Source: Rhizobium viscosum
GTDB taxonomy: Bacteria > Pseudomonadota > Alphaproteobacteria > Rhizobiales > Rhizobiaceae
NCBI RefSeq assembly: GCF_014873945.1
Contig: NZ_JADBEC010000001.1
Coordinates: forward strand, 3,613,001-3,677,000
Reading direction: 5' to 3'
Length of the DNA stretch: 64,000 bases
How positions within the stretch are numbered: position 1 is the stretch's first letter; each line of letters opens with the position of its first letter. The translations under genes were made by a program, and so were the position numbers. This document shows, one piece after another, positions 1-7,993 of the stretch. The notes beneath the pieces are model-generated. The model was not told the origin of the DNA and did no database searches. It was given only the letters and a program-made list of their open reading frames with translations.

Positions 1-1
1 G

Positions 2-190
2 GCTTTGCAGGGCCTGCTGGATGGGGCCGTTGCCGCCGGAGCAGCACGCGGCGATATCGAGGCGAGCGAACTCCTGCGCGCCGGCGCGCAGCTTTCCAAT
101 CTCGGGCAGGGGGATGATCCGGCGGCGACGCGGCGGATGATTGCGCTTCTTGTGGATGGGATGCGTTATGGGGCTGAGGTGAAAGGATGA
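2..190 (+). CDS. TetR-family regulator, C-terminal end (partial)
   Basis: Only the last 62 codons are in the window; the frame is open to the left edge, so the start and the DNA-binding helix-turn-helix lie outside. The visible part has the usual shape of a TetR ligand-binding domain end: a helix with AAGAARGDIEA, then a leucine-rich helix, and a closing helix around LLVDGMRYG. These regulators normally sense a small molecule and repress a nearby gene. The product to the left cannot be seen, so no target is proposed. The family call rests on pattern resemblance alone. Confidence 0.6.
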   Translation, partial: ALQGLLDGAVAAGAARGDIEASELLRAGAQLSNLGQGDDPAATRRMIALLVDGMRYGAEVKG

Positions 191-239
191 TGTTGCGAGC
201 CGTTGCTAAAATGAACTGCCACGTCGCCAGCCGGCTCTA

Positions 240-851
240 ATGGACATGATTTCGATGACGACAAACAAGGTAGCGGCTGTATCGGGGTTGCATAATGACC
301 GATGGTATATCCATCGCATTATAGCCGCATGCATCCTTGCAGTAACATTCGGAGCTTATCTTCGCATCCTTGATTTTTGGTCCCTAAGCGGAGGTGTTTT
401 CAGTCAACAGTTGCGAGATTTGTTCCACTTTCCAGGTTTTCTTCTGCTGTTTTTGCCTGCCATTTTTTCTGTTCTTATCTGGTTCATCAGTGCGATTATT
501 GCATTGTTTCGACTGCATTTTCGTCTGGTCGCAAGCAATATCGCTGCCATTGCGCTTCTTTACGGCTGCCTGTCAGCAATCCTGATCGTGCCGATTTTCG
601 ATCCGTGGTTCTGGTATGTGCTCATCAACAAGTCGCGATTTGAAGCGGTCGTCATTGCAAACAGCCCTGCTGAAGGCGGACCAAGGTTTGCGATCGTTGA
701 AGAGTGGGACGTGTCACAAGGTATCAGTGGCGAAAGCTTCAATCACCTCGTCACTTTGATTTATGATGAACACGCCACTGCGGACGTTGCCTCATCTGAT
801 TTGGATCAAAAGCACCTTTATGGCCATTTCTACAGGCGAGACAGCTACTAA
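240..851 (+). CDS. Hypothetical multi-pass membrane protein
   Basis: No family recognised. The 203-residue product has a short cytoplasmic-looking start, then four hydrophobic segments: about residues 26-45, 63-90, 95-120 and a shorter one near 120-128. A soluble C-terminal part of about 75 residues follows, containing FAIVEEWDVSQG. The last part could be periplasmic. Base composition is clearly lower in GC than the neighbours and third positions are mixed, which suggests a recent arrival or weak selection. I see no clear ribosome binding site before the chosen ATG; in-frame ATGs at codons 3 and 6 are alternatives. Confidence 0.6.
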   Translation: MDMISMTTNKVAAVSGLHNDRWYIHRIIAACILAVTFGAYLRILDFWSLSGGVFSQQLRDLFHFPGFLLLFLPAIFSVLIWFISAIIALFRLHFRLVASNIAAIALLYGCLSAILIVPIFDPWFWYVLINKSRFEAVVIANSPAEGGPRFAIVEEWDVSQGISGESFNHLVTLIYDEHATADVASSDLDQKHLYGHFYRRDSY

Positions 852-877
852 CGACGGACAGTCATTTCGTCAGACCG

Positions 878-1843
878 TTAGGTTCCGGCCGCCTTCTCCT
901 TCGGTTTCAGCAGAATGATCAACAGCAGCCCGGCAATGATCAGCGCAGCACCCTCGAGGTGATAGCGCTGCAGCCGTTCGCCCAGGATCAGATAGGCGAG
1001 CACGGCGATGAAGATCGTCTGGACGTAGAGGAGTACGCCGGCGCGGGCGGCACCCAGTGCCTCGATACTCCGGTTGAAGAGATAATACATGAGCGCGCCG
1101 CCGGGGATTGCGACATAGGCAAGCGCGATGAGACCGCTCGTATTCAGCGTCGTGCGTTCGTCGGCGGTGAGCTCGTAAAGGTAGAAGGGCAGGGCTGTCA
1201 GCGCCGCAGCGCCGAGCAGCAGGACGAGCAGGGCAAGGCGGTTCAGGTCGAATTTCGCGCGCCGCAGCAGCACCGTATACAGGCTGAAGCAGAAGGCGCC
1301 GGCGACGATCCAGAGTTCGCCGGGATTGAAGTCGAGGCGCAGCAGCGCATCGGGGCTGCCCTTGACGATGATGAGGAGGATGCCGAGGAAGGCAAGGATG
1401 GAGCCGACCACCTGCCAGGTTCCCATCGGCTCTGACAGCATCAGGCGGGCAAGGATCATGGTGATGATCGGGATCAGTGCGATGATAATGCCGGCGGTGG
1501 TGGCATCGGCATGTTCGAGGCCGACGAAGATCATGCCCTGGCAGATGGCAAGCCCCATGCCGCCGATGAAAAGCAATTCCAGGCCGCGCGCCCGCACCAG
1601 CGCGAGCATCTCTGAAAAATGGCGTTGGACGATCGGCAGCAGGATCGCAAAGGCGATCAGCACGCGCCAGAAGCAGAGCGCCCAGGGCGGCATTTCGGTG
1701 GAGACCCATTTGGCGGCGATATAGACGCCGGCTGAGAGGAGCCAGCAGAGAACGCCCACGGAATAGGCGCCTGCAAGCGAGCCGCCCGCCGCCCGTTCCG
1801 TCCCGACACTATCACCATGGACTGCCAAGACATGTATCGCCAT
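878..1843 (-). CDS. EamA/DMT-family transporter
   Basis: The 321-residue protein is almost entirely hydrophobic, with about ten membrane segments arranged as two EamA halves (about residues 25-155 and 170-310). The halves carry typical EamA phrases such as FWRVLIAFAILLP and LSEPMGTWQVVGSILAFLG in the first and AGVLLYVQTIFIAVLAYLI with LGERL in the second. Members export metabolites or amino acids across the inner membrane; the substrate is not readable from sequence. The length fits the family (about 300). The start is the outermost ATG; the first 20 residues are not conserved-looking, so a later start is possible. Confidence 0.85.
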   Translation of the reverse strand: MAIHVLAVHGDSVGTERAAGGSLAGAYSVGVLCWLLSAGVYIAAKWVSTEMPPWALCFWRVLIAFAILLPIVQRHFSEMLALVRARGLELLFIGGMGLAICQGMIFVGLEHADATTAGIIIALIPIITMILARLMLSEPMGTWQVVGSILAFLGILLIIVKGSPDALLRLDFNPGELWIVAGAFCFSLYTVLLRRAKFDLNRLALLVLLLGAAALTALPFYLYELTADERTTLNTSGLIALAYVAIPGGALMYYLFNRSIEALGAARAGVLLYVQTIFIAVLAYLILGERLQRYHLEGAALIIAGLLLIILLKPKEKAAGT

Positions 1844-1917
1844 CGGCTAGTTATGCCACAGTTTCCAGGCGCCGCACAGGTGAAGGCGCTGTCGGCAATA
1901 AGCGGTAGGAAGCGGGC

Positions 1918-2166
1918 TTATCCCTCCACGCCGAAGATGATCGCAAGTGCGCGGTTCTCATCGATGCCGTGCAGGCGGGCGAGATCTTCGACGGATTGAT
2001 GCGCCTCTATGCCCTGTTGCCTGAGCCTGGCCAGGAACTCGGCCTGTGACTGGCCGGTGACATCGGCAAGGGCCGAGGGCGGCGCATAGACAAGCGCCTG
2101 TTCGATCGGCCGCTCCAGCTGCTGCCTGGTGATCTGCCCCCAGCTGAAGACGGAAGCGGCGAGCAC
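1918..2166 (-). CDS. Small hypothetical exported or anchored protein
   Basis: An 82-residue product starts at a GTG 17 bases downstream of the L,D-transpeptidase stop, so the two are probably one transcript. The first residues are a short hydrophobic stretch. The same frame extends upstream through further hydrophobic codons (reading AIVIAVFAAV) without an ATG, GTG or TTG, so the true start is uncertain and may use a rare codon. The rest is soluble and helical, rich in Gln and Ala, ending IDENRALAIIFGVEG. No family recognised. A role linked to envelope metabolism is inferred only from position. Confidence 0.5.
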   Translation of the reverse strand: MLAASVFSWGQITRQQLERPIEQALVYAPPSALADVTGQSQAEFLARLRQQGIEAHQSVEDLARLHGIDENRALAIIFGVEG

Positions 2167-2183
2167 GGCCGCGAAAACCGCAA

Positions 2184-3671
2184 TTACGATTGCGCGCGGC
2201 TTGCGGTCGTCGCCGAAATCGCCGTTAAGGTCTCTGCATCGCGGCCATAGATGTCGTCGAAATAGTGGATGACGCCATCATCCGTCGGCCATGCGGTGAA
2301 ATAGGAGACGTAGACCGGCACTTCCTCCGGAACCGGCATGTCCTTCTTTGCACCGTCCGCGATCTGCTGGTCGACGAACTCGACTGAGGTCTTCAGGACA
2401 GCGGCAGCCATCGCCTTCGGGTTTTCCAGACGCACGCAGCCATGGCTGAACATGCGGTCCTGCGAGGCGAATTTACCGCGTGCCGGGGTGTCGTGCATGT
2501 AGATGTCGTGGGAATTCGGGAAGAGGATCTTCAGCTGGCCGAGCGCATTGTCGGCGCCGGGCGGCTGGACGACACCGATATTTTCGAGCGGCTGCGACCA
2601 GTCGACCTTGGCGGACGGCATCGTCTTACCCTTGACCGAGACGACATAGCCTTCCTTGTCCAGGTAGGCAGGATCGCGCTTCAGATGCGGCAGCATTTCG
2701 TTGCGGATGATCGATTGCGGCACGCCCCAGTCGGGGTTGAATTCCACCGTCTTGATCGAGGCGTCGAAGAAATTCGTCTGGTGGTCCTGCTGGCCGATCA
2801 CGGCCTTCATCGACAGCGTCAGGGTGCTGTTTTCATAGTAGTAGGCCATGTAGGCCGGCTGGTTGATGAACACATAGCGCTCGGGGAATTCCTGCGGCAG
2901 CCAGCGCATTTCCTCCATGGCCACGATCACCTTGTTGATATTGGCGGCGCTATCGCCGCCCTGGCCTGACGTGCGCAGGTAGTGCAGTTCGGCGGCGAGC
3001 TGGGCGAATTTCGGATTGCTCGGCAGCAGGCGATCGAAGACCACCATCAGATCAGGCGTGGCCGAGAGCTGGGCGATCGTCGCCTTCAGATCGACCGGCT
3101 TGCGCTTGAAGTCATAGTAGTTCGACAGCTTGTTGGGATCGATGCGGCCCCGAAAATTGTCCTGAAGGAACATCAGCATCTTGGCTGAGAGAGAGACTTC
3201 GAACTCGGCCAGTGCTCTCGCGCGGTCCGATCCTTGAGGAGGAGCAACGGCATAATCGCCGGCATTCAATCCCCAGTCGTCAGCCTGTTTCAGAAGGCTG
3301 AGCGCCTGCGCGGCCTTGGGGGTCGGTCCCTTGCCATCGACCCAGATGAGCTTTGCCTTCGGCTGGGCGTAATAGGCCTCGACCGCCTCGGCGATGTCGT
3401 TGTTCATCAGAATCTGGAGGTTGTCCATTTCGTTCAGCACCTTGGCCTGATTGCCGCTGGCTGAATCAAAGAGCGCCGACAGCGACGCGCCCGTATCCTG
3501 TCGGACGATATGGGCGGGGCGGCGTGCCGGAACCGTATAGGCGGGCTTCTGGCTGGTCTGCGTGAGGGGCGGCGCGGGCAGCGGCTCGGCGCGCACGGCA
3601 ATTGCACTCCCCGAGAGCACCAGCAGGCCGGCGAGCGGTGCGATCCAGCGGGAAGATGTTCTCAGTGGCAT
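2184..3671 (-). CDS. L,D-transpeptidase (YcbB-like)
   Basis: The 495-residue protein starts with a signal peptide (hydrophobic core APLAGLLVLSGSAIA, cleavage likely near RAEP at 28). A scaffold and peptidoglycan-binding-like region runs to about residue 260, and a YkuD catalytic domain covers about 265-445. The active-site motif is SHGCVRLENP, with the nucleophilic Cys near residue 412. The DIYMHDTPARGKF segment just before it is typical of the large YcbB-type enzymes. Such enzymes make 3-3 cross-links in peptidoglycan, or attach proteins to it, in the periplasm; polar-growing rhizobia carry many copies. It probably shares a transcript with the small gene downstream. Confidence 0.92.
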   Translation of the reverse strand: MPLRTSSRWIAPLAGLLVLSGSAIAVRAEPLPAPPLTQTSQKPAYTVPARRPAHIVRQDTGASLSALFDSASGNQAKVLNEMDNLQILMNNDIAEAVEAYYAQPKAKLIWVDGKGPTPKAAQALSLLKQADDWGLNAGDYAVAPPQGSDRARALAEFEVSLSAKMLMFLQDNFRGRIDPNKLSNYYDFKRKPVDLKATIAQLSATPDLMVVFDRLLPSNPKFAQLAAELHYLRTSGQGGDSAANINKVIVAMEEMRWLPQEFPERYVFINQPAYMAYYYENSTLTLSMKAVIGQQDHQTNFFDASIKTVEFNPDWGVPQSIIRNEMLPHLKRDPAYLDKEGYVVSVKGKTMPSAKVDWSQPLENIGVVQPPGADNALGQLKILFPNSHDIYMHDTPARGKFASQDRMFSHGCVRLENPKAMAAAVLKTSVEFVDQQIADGAKKDMPVPEEVPVYVSYFTAWPTDDGVIHYFDDIYGRDAETLTAISATTASRAQS

Positions 3672-3921
3672 TCTGATGTCCTCGAAACCTGATAAAAAGA
3701 CCGTCGCGGCGCGCGTCCAGTCCGTATGGGTGCAGCCCGACTAGAACCCCAACATTCGGGCAGAAGATGGGCATTGAGCGTTTCTGGCAAGCTCATAGAG
3801 GACAGAAGCTGTTGGAACGAAATCACTTTTTCGACAGCACAAAGCTTTCCAGTGCTGTCATTTCGATGGCCGCGGGATCGGGGTAGGCCCGATCCCACAG
3901 CCGCGACCGAGAGAGCACCGG

Positions 3922-4572
3922 CTACCGCCAGTTCCGGCGGCGCTCGAGTTCGGCCTCGGAGGGTTGATCGGAGACGAAGGAGCCCGTCCGGACTTCGCCG
4001 TCCCGCTCATAGGTCGCGATGATGATGCCAGTGCCCGATACCGCCGATCTCGTGAGCGTGAGGGCGCCAGGCGTCGCGCCGCCCTCGAACAGCCGTTTGC
4101 CTTTGCCCAGGATCAGCGGGAAAGTCAGCACGGTCATTTCATCGATCAGTTCGTTGGCAAGCAGGGTCTGGATGAGATTGCCCGATCCCTGGATGAGCAG
4201 GTCGGGTCCGTTTTCCTGTTTGATCTTGCGGAGCGACGCGACGATGTCGGATCCCAGCGATTGCGAATTCTGCCAGCCGAGGCTTTCAGGCCGGTGCGTC
4301 GCGACATATTTTGTGGCGGGATTGAAGGCCCTGGCGATATCATCGTCCTGATAGGGCCAGTGGGCGGCGAAGATGTCGTAGGTCTTGCGGCCGAGCAGCA
4401 GCGCAAAGGGCTTTGCGAAGAGCTCGCCGATCACTGATCCCATCGTCTCGTCAGCGTAGGGGAATACCCAGCCACCGAACTTGAAACCGTTGACGGGGTC
4501 CTCGTCAGGGCCGCCGGGTGCCTGCATGACGCCGTCGAGGCTAACGAATGTGGAAACGATGATCTTTCTCAT
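3922..4572 (-). CDS. Dihydrofolate reductase-family protein (RibD C-terminal type)
   Basis: The 216-residue product shows the RibD C-terminal/DHFR fold: the start RKIIVSTFVSLDGVMQAPGG, the phrase LLLGRKTYDIFAAHWP near residue 60, LLIQGSGNLIQTLLANELIDE near 125 and PLILGKGKRLFE near 155. These proteins are NADPH-dependent reductases; most of this stand-alone branch has no known substrate, and it should not be read as a true folate enzyme. The start is well supported: AGGAGAG lies six bases before the ATG. It stands alone, with a gap of about 250 bases on its upstream neighbour's side. Confidence 0.85.
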   Translation of the reverse strand: MRKIIVSTFVSLDGVMQAPGGPDEDPVNGFKFGGWVFPYADETMGSVIGELFAKPFALLLGRKTYDIFAAHWPYQDDDIARAFNPATKYVATHRPESLGWQNSQSLGSDIVASLRKIKQENGPDLLIQGSGNLIQTLLANELIDEMTVLTFPLILGKGKRLFEGGATPGALTLTRSAVSGTGIIIATYERDGEVRTGSFVSDQPSEAELERRRNWR

Positions 4573-4777
4573 GGGTATCTCTCCTCTTGGTGATCCGCGC
4601 GATCAGGGCCGGATCTCGGCCTGAGGACGAAGCAAGCGACAGCATGCCGACAAATCCCGCCGAAATTTATGGGAGACTTGCCGGCCGGCACGTGCGAATT
4701 TCGCCGGGCAAGAGTAGGGGTAGATGCTTGGGCGGCGAGGCCTGCCTCCCGTGCAGAATGCGAGGGTGAGGGTGAAC

Positions 4778-5536
4778 ATGCCTGATGTGACACGACATCT
4801 CATCGACAGAGGTGACGGGGCAAGTGTGGAGCTTTTTCAGGCTCAGCCCGAGAGCGAAACGCCTGCAGGCGCAATCCTGTTCGTCCACGGCAATCAGGGC
4901 GGCCGTCTCATCGGCGCGAAAGAGGCTGTCGATACGGGCACGCTGCTTCGGTTCTGCTCCCGTTTGAATATTACCGCGGCGGCGGTGTCGCAGCCGGGCT
5001 TCGGGGCTTCCGATGGACCGGCCGATTTCTGCGGCCCGGACACGCAGCGGGCGATCATGGCCGCACTCTCCTTCCTGCGGGAGCAGCCTTGCGTCGATCC
5101 TGATCGCATCGTTCTCTACGGCAACAGCCGGGGAGCGATTGCCTCGGCTATGGTCGCAGCCCAGGTTCCCGATCTCAGGGCCGTCATTCTGCGCAGCGGG
5201 GTCTACGATCTCGAGGCCGTCTATGAGGCGAGTTCAAAAGGTTTGCGGTGGGCGATCGAGCAGGAAGCCGGCCTGTCGAGCGACGCCTTCCTGGCCCGAT
5301 CGGCTCTGCATCACGTATCGAAAATCCGGGCGGAAACCCTGTTGCTGCACGGGAGGCTCGATGAGCGTGCTCCCGTCGCCCAGGCCGAACGGTTCTCGGA
5401 TGCGTTGTCCGACGCCGGGGTGCCGGTCATGCTCCATGTCTTCGAATGCGGGCACGACATTCCCCGGGAATATGCGCAGGTGGCGCAGCGCTCCTTCCTG
5501 CAAAGAATGTTTGATCCGGTCGTGACCTATCATTGA
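4778..5536 (+). CDS. Alpha/beta hydrolase (dienelactone/peptidase-like)
   Basis: A 252-residue serine hydrolase. Visible elements are the oxyanion segment FVHGNQGG near residue 35, the nucleophile elbow YGNSRGA near 125, an acid in LLHGRLDERAP near 195 and the catalytic His in CGHDIP near 230. This order matches prolyl oligopeptidase-type or dienelactone-hydrolase-type esterases. The ATG at 4778 was chosen because a purine-rich GAGGGTGAGGG stretch precedes it; the frame is open further upstream but without such a site. It converges on the TetR gene that follows. The substrate is unknown. Confidence 0.82.
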   Translation: MPDVTRHLIDRGDGASVELFQAQPESETPAGAILFVHGNQGGRLIGAKEAVDTGTLLRFCSRLNITAAAVSQPGFGASDGPADFCGPDTQRAIMAALSFLREQPCVDPDRIVLYGNSRGAIASAMVAAQVPDLRAVILRSGVYDLEAVYEASSKGLRWAIEQEAGLSSDAFLARSALHHVSKIRAETLLLHGRLDERAPVAQAERFSDALSDAGVPVMLHVFECGHDIPREYAQVAQRSFLQRMFDPVVTYH

Positions 5537-5557
5537 GCCGGCAGGCAGCCGCGCTGG

Positions 5558-6184
5558 TCAGTTGAGGCTGCGGAGGTAGGCGCAGAACATGTCCGCCATC
5601 GCGTCTGCGAAAGCCGAAATCTCGCTCTCATCATGCGCTGCCTCGGAAAACTCCTTTCCGACGGTACTCATCGTCGTCATGATCAGGTCTCCGGCCATGG
5701 TCCGGATTGCGTCCGAGACATCGGGCAGCGCTTCCCGCATGAACTGCTCGATAATGGCATCGGCGGCGCCCCGTGCCTCCTGCGCTTCGGGGGCGTCGCG
5801 ATAGAGGGGTGCGGCATCGTTCAGCGCGACGCGGACGGCGGCTTCCTCGCATTCGGAGCGGATGAAGGCCTGGACGAGGGAGCGCAACCGGTCGAGCGGT
5901 GGACGGGCCTCGTCACCAAGGACGTCGCCCAGCAGATTCGAGGTCTGCCGCCACTCGTCGCTCTGCAGCCGGAAGAGGATGGCCGCCTTGTTGGGGAAAT
6001 ATTGGTAGAGCGAGCCGACGCTGACGCCGGCTCTTTCGGCTACGCGAGCTGTCGTAAAACGCTGCGCGCCTTCCTGCGCTAAAACCTGAACAGCGGCTTG
6101 CAGAATGGCGTTTACGAGCTCGTTCGAGCGCGCTTGTCTCGGCGATTTTCTTGAGGGAATTCCATGGTTTGGGCGATCGATCAT
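5558..6184 (-). CDS. TetR-family transcriptional regulator
   Basis: A 208-residue regulator with a classic N-terminal DNA-binding domain: RARSNELV-like start, then FTTARVAERAGVSVGSLYQYFPNKAAIL around residues 45-75. This is the helix-turn-helix of the TetR/AcrR group that has the YQYFPNK phrase. The C-terminal helices form the effector domain. It is transcribed away from the O-methyltransferase/SDR pair across a 91-base gap rich in A and T, so it probably represses those genes and itself. The ATG at 6184 was preferred to an upstream TTG at 6199 because GGAA lies at proper distance before it. Confidence 0.85.
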   Translation of the reverse strand: MIDRPNHGIPSRKSPRQARSNELVNAILQAAVQVLAQEGAQRFTTARVAERAGVSVGSLYQYFPNKAAILFRLQSDEWRQTSNLLGDVLGDEARPPLDRLRSLVQAFIRSECEEAAVRVALNDAAPLYRDAPEAQEARGAADAIIEQFMREALPDVSDAIRTMAGDLIMTTMSTVGKEFSEAAHDESEISAFADAMADMFCAYLRSLN

Positions 6185-6275
6185 ACAAGCGTTCCGCAAA
6201 TGCGATTAGCGAATGCGACGGATTATTCGTATTTTTATTTCGAAAACCAGCCATCCGAAATGAAGGATTTCCCTG

Positions 6276-6932
6276 ATGACCACCATGACAAGTGCACCGC
6301 TCGCGCCGCTTCTCGATCAGCTGTTTGCCGAGGCCGATAGAGCCACCAGTCCGGTCATGGCCGGGCTCTCCCGCGACGAGCGGGAACGGCTCATGTACAG
6401 CAAGACCGAATATCTCGATTTCTACGGACGCCTGAAGGATCTGTGGCTACCCGTTTCGCGCCAGACAGGGGAGCTGCTCTACATGCTGGCGCGCAGCACC
6501 AATGCCAGGACTATCGTCGAGTTCGGCACGTCCTTCGGCATTTCGACGCTCTATCTTGCCGCGGCCCTTCGCGACAATGGCGGCGGCCGGCTGATCAGCA
6601 GCGAATTCGAGGTTTCGAAGGTTGCACGGGCTCGCCAGAACCTCGTCGAAGCCGGCCTTGCCGATCTCGTCGAAATCCGCGAAGGCGATGCGCTCGAGAC
6701 GTTGAGCGCTGATCTTCCAGATAGTATCGACCTGCTTCTGCTTGACGGGGCGAAGTCGCTTTATCCCGAGGTGCTGGCTCTGGTCGAAGGCCGGCTTCGG
6801 CCCGGTGCGCTCGTCATTGCCGACGACGCCGATGACTCCCCCCAATATCTCGACCACGTCCGTTCGCCAGCGAGCGGATATATGTCCACGCCTTTTGCCG
6901 AAGACATCGAGCTGTCGATGCGCGTGGCCTGA
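6276..6932 (+). CDS. Class I SAM-dependent O-methyltransferase
   Basis: The 218-residue protein matches the catechol-type O-methyltransferase family (Methyltransf_3/24). It shows the SAM-binding glycine loop VEFGTSFGISTLYLA near residue 80, an acidic residue closing the next strand in SSEFEV near 108, and the metal-site-like DLLLLDGAKSLYPEVL near 150 followed by LVIADDADDSP near 180. It methylates a small hydroxylated molecule; the substrate is not readable. It is divergent from the TetR gene and 77 bases upstream of an SDR gene on the same strand, so the three probably form one regulated unit. Confidence 0.85.
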   Translation: MTTMTSAPLAPLLDQLFAEADRATSPVMAGLSRDERERLMYSKTEYLDFYGRLKDLWLPVSRQTGELLYMLARSTNARTIVEFGTSFGISTLYLAAALRDNGGGRLISSEFEVSKVARARQNLVEAGLADLVEIREGDALETLSADLPDSIDLLLLDGAKSLYPEVLALVEGRLRPGALVIADDADDSPQYLDHVRSPASGYMSTPFAEDIELSMRVA

Positions 6933-7009
6933 CTTCGACTAGTTCCCGCACAACGCAATAACCTCAACACCGGCTGCCTGACGGCAGCCCGGCAACGGAG
7001 ATCGCAGCA

Positions 7010-7876
7010 ATGCACATATTCGTAACGGGTGCGACCGGCTGGGTCGGCACCGCCATCGTCGAGGAACTGATCCGTGCCGGTCACAAGGTCAGCGGGCTTG
7101 TCCGCTCGATCGCGAAAGCAAAGGCCATCGCGATCATCGGCGCAAAGCTCGTTCCGGGATCGCTTGATGACCTCGACCTTCTCGCCGAGACCGCGTCCAA
7201 GGCCGATGCGGTGATCCATACCGCCTTCAACCATGACTTCTCGAAATTTCTCGACAATGCGGCGCAGGACGAGCGCGCGATCCATGCGCTCGGGAACGCG
7301 CTTGCCGGATCGGATCGCCCGCTCATCGTCACATCGGGCCTGCTGGGCTTTCCGCGGGGTGCCACGGAAGCGGACCTGCCGAACCCCGCATCGCCTCGCA
7401 AATCGGAAGCCGCTGCCCGCTCGCTTGCCGGGCAGGGGATCCGTGCGGCGACGATGCGGCTTGCCCCGAGCGTGCACGGCATTGGTGATTACGGTTTTGT
7501 ACCGATCCTGGCGCGCATCGCCCGCGAGACCGGCGTATCCGCCTATCCTGACGATGGAATGAACTGCTGGTCGGGCGTGCACCGGCTGGATGCGGCCCGC
7601 CTCTATCGCCTGGCGCTCGAAAGCGGCGTGACCGAAGCTGCCTACCATGCTGTGGCTGACGAGGCGGTACCGTTCCGAGAGATCGCCGAGGTGATCGGAC
7701 ACCAGCTCGGCCTTCCGGTGGAGTCTCGCCCCCGCGAACATTTCGGCTGGTTCGCCACCATGGCGGCAACGAATATGGCGGCCTCCAGCGCCCATACGCG
7801 CTGGCTGCTCGGCTGGCAGCCGACCTGCCGGGGCCTGCTCGACGATCTCGACCAGCCTGGCTACTACGCGCGTTAG
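7010..7876 (+). CDS. NAD(P)-dependent epimerase/dehydratase (extended SDR)
   Basis: A 288-residue extended short-chain dehydrogenase. The dinucleotide-binding motif is FVTGATGWVGTAIVEEL at the very start. An atypical-SDR VIHTAFNHDFSKF follows near residue 70. The middle lacks a clear YxxxK pair, so catalysis may be altered, as in NmrA-like and YbjT-like members. It follows the O-methyltransferase by 77 bases. Its stop codon TAG is the first three bases of a palindromic repeat (see 7874-7973), so the repeat may have landed at or created the present C-terminus. Confidence 0.82.
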   Translation: MHIFVTGATGWVGTAIVEELIRAGHKVSGLVRSIAKAKAIAIIGAKLVPGSLDDLDLLAETASKADAVIHTAFNHDFSKFLDNAAQDERAIHALGNALAGSDRPLIVTSGLLGFPRGATEADLPNPASPRKSEAAARSLAGQGIRAATMRLAPSVHGIGDYGFVPILARIARETGVSAYPDDGMNCWSGVHRLDAARLYRLALESGVTEAAYHAVADEAVPFREIAEVIGHQLGLPVESRPREHFGWFATMAATNMAASSAHTRWLLGWQPTCRGLLDDLDQPGYYAR

Positions 7877-7973
7877 AACATTTCCGTTTTTCTTCGAAAC
7901 ACGGAAATGTTCTATCTCTTTGTTTTCACGCAATTCCGGACACAAAACCGCTACGCACTTTTGTTGGAATTGC
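7874..7973. repeat. RIME1-like intergenic repeat (two palindromes)
   Basis: This 100-base block has two large dyads. The first has perfect 14-base arms at 7874-7887 and 7901-7914. The second has outer arms at 7930-7937 and 7966-7973 and inner arms at 7942-7947 and 7959-7964. The size of about 100 bases and the two-palindrome layout match the Rhizobium-specific intergenic mosaic element RIME1 (about 108 bases, two palindromes). Transcribed, it can fold on either strand and may act as a terminator between the two convergent genes here. Identity is from layout and memory, not from alignment. Confidence 0.65.
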
Positions 7974-7993
7974 TTTAGGCTCGTCGGAAGCGT

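Noticed and set aside
870..1709. Alternative minus-strand frame of 279 codons
   Set aside because: Shadow of the EamA transporter gene in another frame; composition is Arg/His/Pro-rich with no family pattern.
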